Source of the DNA: Norana najaformis
Lineage: Eukaryota; Annelida; Clitellata; Crassiclitellata; Hormogastridae
NCBI GenBank assembly: GCA_964023275.1
Contig: OZ029927.1
Coordinates: 14,981,952-15,045,951 of the forward strand
Direction: 5' to 3'
Length of the DNA: 64,000 nucleotides
In this document: positions 11,643-20,800 of the stretch, one piece after another
Position numbering within the stretch: position 1 is the stretch's first letter
How the letters are laid out: every line of letters starts with the position of its first letter
Notes under the pieces: model-generated
What the model saw: the letters and a program-made list of their open reading frames with translations, nothing else
What the model was told of the DNA's origin: nothing
The model's database searches: none
Program-made: the position numbers and the translations under genes

Positions 11643-12245
11643 GGAAGAGCAGAAAGCAGCAGCAGCAGAAGGCGGAAGAGGAGGAGGAAGAGAAGGAAAA
11701 GGAAGAGGAAGTGGAGGAGGAGGAAGAAGAACAAGAGGAGGAGGAGCAGAAAGCAGTAGCAGCAGCAGGAGCAGAAGGCGGAGGAGGAGAAAAAGAAAAG
11801 GAGGAGGAGGAAGAGCAGAAAGCAGCAGGATCAGAAGGCGGAGGAGGAATAGGAGAGGAAGCGCTGAAAGCGGAAAGAATAGGAAAGCCTAAGAAAGAGG
11901 AGGAGGACCTGGTGGAAGAGGGGGAGGAATAGTGTGGAGGCAAAGAAGAGGCAGAACGTAAGGATGATGAGAAAAAGGAAGAGACTGAAAGATGAGGAAA
12001 AGTAGAAGGCAGAGGAGCAATATGAGGAAGCGTCTAAGGAGCCGAACAAGACAGAGGAAGACCTAAGGAGAATAATGGAAATGAGCGATAAGCAAATCAG
12101 AAGGAACAGCAGATGGCGAAGAAGGAATAGGTTGAGGAAGAGGAACGTAAGGAGAATGAGGAAGAAGAAGATGATGACGACGGCGATGATGATAGCGAAG
12201 AAGACGATGACGATGCTGAAGGCGTAGAGGTTAAGAGGAAGGCAG
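11460..12245 (+). repeat. Polypurine (GGA/GAA)n tract, about 0.8 kb
   Basis: The plus strand is almost pure purine for about 480 bp, then degenerates through 12245, with interspersed AGCAGAAAGCAGCAG motifs that hint at a longer internal repeat of about 50-90 bp. Plus-strand frames read as Glu/Arg runs and minus-strand frames as Ser/Leu/Phe runs. Such tracts can form intramolecular triplex (H-DNA). I do not regard any frame as a gene. Confidence 0.9.
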
Positions 12246-12561
12246 GGTAAGTACATTATGCTGATCTTAAACTGTTTTCCTCTTTCTTGCTCTTCCTCAC
12301 CGCATGACTAACCGTTTTACATCTTCCAGCTGCATACGACGAGTCCGGGATGCGCTGGTCTCCTGTCCAGGGCTTTGATTTTCGCCCATTGCCGGATTAA
12401 GGGCCGAAGTGCGGGAAGTGATCGCCTCTCCTGCGTTGCTCAAGGAACCTGGGGACTTACTTGAACAGTTCCACAATTATTGTTCTGCGCTTGTGTCAAG
12501 CCCGTGTAGGGTGCAACAGTTTAAGAGGCCGTTGTTGGGTTAGCAGCGAATGAATTTTATT

Positions 12562-12736
12562 ATTATTTATGAATTTATTAGGCGCCATTATATGACAGCA
12601 TCAATCGATGGCGCCGAGCAATTGTGAGTGAAGGACTTGCTCAAGGTCCCTACACGTTATAACCGTCTCGGAGGAGGCTCGAACCCGTGCTCTCCGCGTT
12701 ACAAGCCGAGCGCTCTATACCATATGCTACCGTGCC
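12562..12736 (-). mobile_element. tRNA-derived SINE, family 1 (minus)
   Basis: It is closely similar to 8611-8778 over the whole length, including 'GAGGCTCGAACCCGTRCTCT' (reverse of box B) and 'TTACAAGCCGAGCGCTCTAT'. The left edge carries 'ATTTATTAGGCGCCATTATATGAC', the 3' end of the SINE. Confidence 0.82.
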
Positions 12737-12944
12737 CAACAAATGCATGTAGGTCCCGAGAAATGGTGCAAGCAGAAAGTCTCCAGGTGTCTCTTCCAGG
12801 TCTATCTTTGGAAGCCAATGAAAGCACCCGTATGGAAATTGCAAAAGCAATCAAAACGACCGATGGCTGAAACACGAACAGTTTTCTTTCTCGAATAATG
12901 GCACTGTAATTCTTGCACTAATCGTAATCTCAAAAATTCTATAT

Positions 12945-13015
12945 GAGCAGGGCACCAGCTTAATCACGAGCGCTACAAGTCCGAAGGGTTGTCCAAAGAT
13001 ACCGTACCATCGAAG
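12945..13015. repeat. Dispersed repeat fragment paired with 27718-27785
   Basis: 'GGGCACCAGCTTAATCACGAGCGCTACAAGTC' here and 'GGGCACCAGCTTATTCACCAGCGCTGCGTCAAGTC' at 27727 are clearly related. Both continue with 'GTCCAAAGAT' or 'GCCCAAAGAT'. The family is unknown to me. Confidence 0.5.
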
Positions 13016-13140
13016 AACAATATCCGGGTGCCAGAATACCTATTTTCTTGACCTGACTACATATACTATATAAATAGAGACCTGACTGAGCTTAATCGAC
13101 TCCAACCACCGTGTTAACAATCCAAAACGCAAACCTTTTT

Positions 13141-13312
13141 TATTTCAGCATTTATTAAGCGCCACTATCTAATGACCAAGTATCAATCGATGGCGCTTAG
13201 TTGTGAATAAATGACCTGCTCAAGGTCCATGCACAGTATCCGTCTCAGATTAGGCTCGAGCGCATACTCTATGTTACAGGCGAGCGCTCTAACCAATCGA
13301 CTACCTTACCCC
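13141..13312 (-). mobile_element. tRNA-derived SINE, family 1, diverged (minus)
   Basis: The order of motifs is as in the copies at 8611 and 12562, with a 3' end in 'TTTATTAAGCGCCACTATCTAATGACC' and a decayed box B (GGCTCGAGCGCATACTCT). The divergence suggests an older insertion. Confidence 0.72.
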
Positions 13313-14117
13313 ACCCTTAAAAGGGGTCTTAACCCAAACAGCCATATTCATTGACCCACAGCGGGCCCGCTTCGTGCCACAGATGGAAGACAAGGCGGAA
13401 TCATAGTGAGCCCAATTAACGTGGCAGTCAGGGTTAGAATAATTAATTAATAATTAAGCTATAATTAAGCCAACTTTAGCTTGAAAGCTTCTGAATGTTA
13501 ATTAAGACACACATGCGATAAAACGACGCACAGAACACACATTTATCTTCAAATGATGTACATCTGAGATCCACAGACCAGCAGGGCCCACATGCATTAG
13601 TACCATCTGAAGAACCTACAATGTTAATCCAAGGAAAGGCAGCGAAATACGTTTAAGAAGCTGTTAAGTAATTTCACGTGACACGAAATGAGATTACAGC
13701 AGTAACGCTTGTTAACAATAATAATTGCTCTGGTGGTTTTAAAGCTTAAATTTCCGTTTTCAAGCATTGCTGGTAAGTCACAAGCCCCGAACAGCTGTCA
13801 AGCGCATTGCTCATCTGTTATAGCTCTCGAGGGTTTAAATTACTAGCCGTAATTATCATGGGAACAATTAAAAACCCAGACAAAGTCTATTGCCTACAAC
13901 GTTTGAATATAAACTGCCTGAGCTTAAGATGTAGGCTGATAGAATGAATCAAATGAATAGATGCAACATTGTCTATGATGTTATCGTTCTGCGCCGGATT
14001 CCTTCGCGCAGACAAAACCTCAAAGTTCAGTAGCCATTGTTCATTAATCACCAATAGCCTTCCGCAGTGACTAACACAAGTAGCTCAACGATTTTCACAT
14101 ATCAGCATTTGAGTCGC
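13313..14117. other. Unique sequence downstream of the minus-strand gene
   Basis: I find no coding or structured feature. This region is 3' of the large minus-strand gene and would contain its 3' UTR if the transcript extends through the minisatellite. Confidence 0.35.
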
Positions 14118-14372
14118 CAACTTCTTCAAGTCTAACTGTCTAACTTCTTAGAGTCTAACCAGTTAACTTCTTCAAGTCTAACTGGTTAACTTATTCAAGT
14201 CTAACTGGTTAACTTCTTCGAGTCTAACCAGTTAACTTCTTCAAGACCAACCAGTTAACTTCTTCAAGTCTAACTGGTTAGCGTCTTCGAATCCAACTGG
14301 ATAATTTCTTCCAGTCTGACCAGTTAACTTCCCCCAGTCTAACCGGTTAACTTCACCCAGTCTAACCGGTTT
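14118..14372. repeat. 23-bp minisatellite, about 11 copies
   Basis: The unit is close to AACTTCTTCAAGTCTAACTGGTT, with GGTT/AACC palindromic ends. The last units (AACCGGTTAACTTCACCCAGTCT) run into the terminal codons of the minus-strand CDS, whose TAG stop is at 14362-14364. Confidence 0.9.
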
Positions 14373-14746
14373 TATCTTTCGGGTGTATCGTCCCGGTGAA
14401 GGCTCCCTTCACACTGGCGTCGATCGTTTGCATCCAGCTTTGCCCTCTCCGGCCGCCGTGTTGCTGATTGTACAGGAGCAGCGACTGTTGTATGTCGGAG
14501 GGCAACGGAAACCGGTCTGTCCTTCGCTTAGCGTCCCTGGCCGGCAGAGCAGTAACCGTGTCCATCCCTTGAGCGAGACTGGCCGTCTTCGGCCAGGGGC
14601 TTTTGGCGGCGTCTGCGCTGTCGGAGTTGTGCCGACGCGACTTGTGCAGATGTTGACCGGCTGGAAAAGAAGTTCCCGCTAAAGACTGCGCATCCAGTAC
14701 GATGTCACTTTGATGTCTTGACAGCGTCAGGCCAGAGGAGTGAGCC
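14362..14746 (-). CDS. Large minus-strand gene, proposed last exon
   Basis: A strong acceptor (CTTCTTGTTTCAG) precedes G|GCTCACTCC at 14746. The frame stays open for 127 codons to TAG at 14362. Its phase fits the donor GG|GTATGC at 16713 of the large exon. The peptide is Ser/Gln/Lys-rich, contains SLLLYNQQHGGRRGQ and ends TGTIHPKDKTG. The alternative is that it is the last exon of another gene; the phase match and the shared strand make joining more likely. Confidence 0.65.
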
Positions 14747-14782
14747 CTGAAACAAGAAGTGCAGTGGTGTGTATATAATATG

Positions 14783-14816
<34 letters not shown>

Positions 14817-17800
14817 ACAATAATACAGCGCCTTTAAAGTACCTCTCAAAAGCGCTGCACGAATGACTTTCTAACTGATCTTAGCAAGTGCATTTTAAAT
14901 CAGCCTGAAAATGTTTGCTGACTGGAGTCAAATGCAACAACATGTAAATAATAATAATAATAACAATAATAATAATAATAATAATAATATACGATTTACA
15001 GAGTGCTATAGTAAAACGACTGTTTCAAAACAAAGGTCTAGCACAGAAGTAGGCAAAGCGGGCTTGAACTGATGTGCAAATGTTCAAGTCATCACTGCCA
15101 CCAGTTGCCAGAGACCTTCTCTAGCTCAGTAAGAGTCACTCAAATGGTACAAACTCAACAGTCCTTTAAAACTCTAGTTTTGAAAACATACTGCCCTAAG
15201 ACTTCAGTGCAACTTGAGATAAAGTATCCATACTGCATCAACTCTGTCTCTGTTCCAACCGAAACCAATCTCTTCTAAAAATAATTTAAAGAATTATATA
15301 GCGCCGTTATAATAATGCTCAAGGTGGACAAGTATGATTCTCTATGCACACATCATAAGCGAGACGAACGGGATGAGAAACTGCAGCAGATAAATCTCAA
15401 ACATAAGTAACTGAGGTAATAAGGTAAAACAGGCAACAGATTTCACCTGAGAAACTAGTCTAATCTAATCTAATCTAATCTGACTTCTATAGCGCCGTTA
15501 TCATAAAGCACATGGAATCAAAGGCCGATTCAAGTGAAACTGCAATCAAAATCATAATCCAACAAGTCTACTTCATGCCAAGAATTCTCGTCTAGCAATC
15601 AGACTGCGCACACACACTGACTTGACCTGCAGGTCAATTTTATCATATAATGGCTCTTTTGAATCACTTGTATCCATAAATCTGGACATTTATACAGCGC
15701 CCTCAGATTCTGTAACAGCTACCAAATTCACGAGCATTTATTCTGTTCCGTAACTGCTGGCCCAAAGTTGCAACACAATTCACAGACTTTTTGTAACACA
15801 ACTTTGTACAGCTAAGTCCTCCAAGGGCTACTGTTGACAAAGACAGATAATAAATGAGTGATTACATTGTAAATTGCCTACAATTCCCTGCTCAATCGAT
15901 GAAAATATGGCGTGTTAACAAATGCAATACTTACTTACTTCCTTACTTATTTACTTACTTACCTAATTTACCTTACCTTACTTTTGACTGTAATATGTCG
16001 AAGTCAAATCACTTTGCATTACCGGATTCAAAGCCAGAGTTTTCAAAGGGGTTCAAGTATATCAAAATGGGAGGTTCAAACCGTATGGTATTGGGTTAAA
16101 ATAACATAACGAAACACATCATGCATTTAAGTGGTTCAGAAGGTTTTTGATCTGTATTGGAACCACTGCTATGAATTTCTAGTCTACTGCCATAGCCACT
16201 CGGCCATGACTACTTCAAAATAAAGCTATTCCAAAATAAGGAGTAGATGCCTCACATGTGTTGCAAGATTAAGATCTCTTCCTTCCCTATCAAGGGGTAT
16301 ACTAACACCTTCTCTCTCTTCTTACAACAGGTTTGGGGCAAAGTTTAGGGCAATAAACATTCATGTGCTGTAGGACGAGAGTTCATTTGAACCAGGGGAC
16401 TCCCAGCTACAGGTCTGATCTCTATAAAATGATGATGATGATGATGAGTTTTCTGCCCGAAGGCAGATCCATTGGCTTTATGCCACCCGGGGATGAGATG
16501 AGTGAGGTGGGGTCCCATTGCCTTCCTCACAGACAATTGCGGGTGAGCAACTTGTCCAAGGTCGCTACGCATTGGATGGAGTCAGATTCGAACCCGCGAC
16601 CTTCCGGTTACGAGGCAACGACCATACCACTACACCACCGTGTCCCACTCCACTATGAAAGTCCTACAAATAGTCCACTATAAAATAAAAACCAGTTTTA
16701 GAAGCCTGCATACCCCATAAACGGTCTGTAACCAGAGACTTCTGATGGCGTCGTCAATGATGCCGATTTATTGGCGTCTTGACATCGCTTTCCTCTGCGC
16801 TGATTCCTTGGAGCCATTTGTGGACTCCCATCACTATCACTGCTTGACGATGTATCACGACAGTGTTCTCGATTTCTCTTGATGACAGAGTCCTTCGGCA
16901 GAGGCAGTGTCTCATGAAACATCGGCGAATCGGGTCGATTGAATGAGTCCTCCTTAGTCAGCTGGTGACGCCGGTTTTCCACCGTCTGAATCTCCTGACG
17001 TACAATGTCCGTGACCTCCTGCGGATCCGAATGGTGACTGGTGGCAGTTGCAACTGGAGAAACGTCGAACGTGTGGTGATCCTTGTGCGAGCCGCCATTC
17101 TTCTTTTTCGATACCGATAAACCTTCTTTGTTGGTGCTTTTTGATCTTGCAGGTTTCTTTGTTTCTGTGTTCAAGTTAAATATCACCTTCTCAATGTCTG
17201 GCTGTAAGATGTCCTTTTTCAACTTTACGGCTGATGTTGCATTCCTTCGTAGGGTGTCACCACCTGTGTTTTTGTTCTCCATGACGACTGATGTCAGGAC
17301 TGCTAACGCGTCGTCGAGAGCGGCCATGACAGGCGACACTTCAGACTTTGAAGGCGAGAAGTTTGCACGCTTATCAAACCCTGGATATTCTGCAAATGCT
17401 TCTGGCAGTTTATTGACATTTAAAGGCAATGATTCCTTCGATGGAAACACAAAATCACATTTGGCTGACCCATGGTTTTGAGTAATCACGAGTTGTGGAA
17501 CTGAGAGCATACCAAGCAGTTCACTTTTTCCAGCTGGATGTGGCGATTCTTGGGTCTTTGGTAACGGTACATGAGAGGATGTGAAAGAAGATGCTGAAGC
17601 CATTTCTGGTTTTAAATAGGCTGCTGAAGTATTCACGAGTTCAAAAATTTCCTTCTCTTGAGTCATTTGGTCAAGGGAAGCAGTTGATACCTTGCTATCA
17701 GTTCCACCTTGATCTACAGTTTCATAAAATTCATCTAAATCAGATGCCACATTATCTTTCTTGTCTAAGTCGCTCTCATGCACGAGACTGCCTGCCTCAT

Positions 17801-20800
17801 TCATATTTACAAGGTGTTTTCTAGAATGAGAGTCTAACACAACATTTTGAGTGCTGGATGATAAACAGTTCTTTTCCAGTTTAAAATTAGGATCCACTTT
17901 TGTTACATTCAGATGACTGGTAGACAGCAAGGCAGGAAAATCTTGGATACTGCCTAAGTCAGAGTTTTTGAATGCGCTGGGCATTTTGTCCACGGGGCTC
18001 ACTGTGTGGTTCTGAGAAATTTCTCTGGATGAGTTGGCCACTGAAGAAATGGTTGCAAAGCAGACAGGAGCTGATTCAGCTAAAAGCTTTACGTTTGGTG
18101 GGGATTCTGGCTCCAAAGGCAGATATTCCACAAGAACTGCATGTTGCACATTGGGTGGCATCTGTGATGAAGTCTTCCTTGGAAGTGAATTTCTCTTATC
18201 TGGTTCTACCACTCGGGACACAAAAGATATCTCTTTATCGACTGTAAAAATTGCTTTTTCTACTATATCTGGATAACTTAGTTCACTGGCACTGGTGGCA
18301 ATTTGATTTGACTCGGCTACTGTTGTTAGTATGGTCGGCTTTTCATCAACTAGAAGCCCTACTCTTGGAAGTTCACCTAAAGACGAAGAACTGATCGAGT
18401 CTAAACTTCTTCGACCACGAACTAAACTGTTACTCCGACGTTGTTCAAAGCAAATGCTCTGTAAAGATGGGCCAGTTTCCTTCAAATTGTTGTTCGCAAC
18501 ATCTGCATTCCGTTCAGTTTTCAACTTTGCAAGTTCATCTGAAAAGGACCCTAGACTTTTTTCACCACTCGGCATGATTTCACCAACAACAGCCACAGGC
18601 TGACCTGCTTTATTTTTTTCGGCTTCCTCGCTTACTTCAACAGTAAAAGTTTCATCAGGCAGAGGGCTTTGGCTGCTTTTGACGACGGAGTCATCATGAA
18701 TGTCAAACAAGGAGAATGGCACAAGACAACTGAGCTGAGGACCAGAGACGGGTGTGGTTCCTGGAGTCTCCTGAGAAGAACTCGCAGTATGTGCACCACA
18801 TGGCTGTGTAACCACCTGTATGCTTTCCAAAATGTCCGTGAAGGTTTTTGTCTGTGGACTCCTCGCGGGAAGTTTGATCTTTGGTGGAGAAACTTCAAAG
18901 TTACTGGTATCAGCAATGTCCACCACACTCGTGTAGATTTCCTTTTCATCAGCACTTACCTTTGCAACTACAGCGGTACTTACTGTGCTTCCAGAAATGG
19001 TAGCATCTTCAACCGATTTGCCAGCAACAGAATCATTCGCATCATTTAAATTTTTAGTAGCTTCACTGTAAGTTCCAGCTGCAGCAGCCGAACCTGATTC
19101 AGTTACAGCAACACCCATCACAGTCTGTTCTTGTAGAACATCTTGGCCTAAATGAACCTTTATTGCTTCAGTGTTCTCAGCAGCAGATCTTGCACTGTGT
19201 ACATCGCTTTCACCAGACTCGCTGGTCCGAAACCTTTGTTGCTCAGCCTCCCTTCTTTTCTCGATGCTGTGCGATGATGATGTACTCGAAGTACCAGTCT
19301 TATCAGAAGCAGCATCACTGTGACAAATGGTTTCATCAGCAACTTTCCTTGGCGAGTTAGAATTTCTCACGGCACTGGCCACCCTGTCCAAATTCGCTTT
19401 ATCACTTGGGGAAGTACTGGTCTCAGATTTTAACTGACTGTTCATAACAGTTTCCTTTTGATTGACCATGTTCTGTAGGACTGTTGCTGCAGATCTTGGA
19501 TATCTTTCGACCCTGACATCAGTGCCTGTTCTGTTCGGGCGATCAGCTCTATCAGCAGAAAGACTAGGAGACAATGGTGATGAGAACTGCTTTCGTCGGG
19601 CTGAAAAGACTGAGTCCGAAGCTCCTATGGTTTGCAACTGTGTGCTGATGGCTTTTCTCTTGTCCCTGTCCATCTTAAGCCTTGGTTGACTGCAATCACC
19701 AGATACTGTGGGTTTTTCATGCATTCTGATGGAATCATTGCTCACAGACTGTAACTGTAACTTCTTAGAACCACTCACTGCCTGATTATGATGAGCCTTT
19801 TCCATGATGTGTGCATTCTGTAAGTTCTCTGCCTTTTCCAAGTTGCCAGAGGCAGAAAAGCTTGCTATAACTCTTTCGTTTGTGGAAGATGTCAGAGGAA
19901 GTGCCTTGGACCTAGTGTTATCCTTTGATGCCAAAGTCGGCTCCCAATTTGAAATGCTTCTTGGACTTGCTGAATGTTGGCTTGCTTTAGCGGTCACTGT
20001 ACCGGGTGCTTCCCATTTCAGGCTACGTTTAGCATTTGAAGTTCGTTCCTGCTTTGGGCTACTTTTTGGAGATGATGTTGGATTAATTTTAGCGGCTGAA
20101 GTTCTCTCCCATTTTGGACTGCTCTGATTTTGCTTTGGGCTATTTTTATGCACTGATGCATTGGGCAATGAAGTCTGTTCATATTTTTGACCACCTTTCG
20201 ATAATGGCAATGAATCCCATTTTGGGCTACACTTTTGAGCTGATGTTTGCAGGTATTTTGGGCTACCTTGCTTGGAAGGCGAGGAATGATTGGTAGCTGA
20301 AAATGCACTGTTCTTCACTGATGGCATCTGAATATCTTGTGGCTTCTGTGTTGCCGTACAGCGGGCAGCTTCATGCAAGACGGGACCTCCCAACTGCGAG
20401 GAATCCACACTCGGTACAACGTAATGAAACAGATCGGTAACAGATGACAATTCCTGTTCCTGGTTGCTAATGTTACTTCCTCCTTTCCTGCTGGCTGTAA
20501 ACAAATGCTTATCAGAAGATTTTGAGCCTGTATCCCTGGCCAACGAGTCTTCATTATTTCTGTACGACTTGCAACCTGCATTTACCTTTGGCAGCAAGGT
20601 GTTCGCTAATTTTTCGCCTGAACGAAGTCCGGAATCTTTGGAAGCAAACGGCAAAGTAGGATTTGTATGAATACTCAAAGAATGGTCGGTCATTTCCTTG
20701 TTGGTATGCCCCCTGGCAACAGGTGGCAGAAAGGATTTTGCAGATGACTCTGATGGTACGATGAAACTGGGCTGAGCAGGTGACTTTGATGGAAGCTTTC

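Noticed and set aside
11293..11943. 216-codon Ser/Pro/Leu-rich minus-strand frame and Glu-rich plus-strand frames
   Set aside because: They are products of the polypurine tract. Open frames on both strands, biased composition and the absence of a domain argue against a gene.
16560..16640. tRNA gene on the minus strand
   Set aside because: Boxes A and B are good, but there is no acceptor-stem pairing and the sequence continues into a SINE body.
17083..20670. Many plus-strand frames of 60-130 codons
   Set aside because: They are shadows of the 4.9-kb minus-strand exon.
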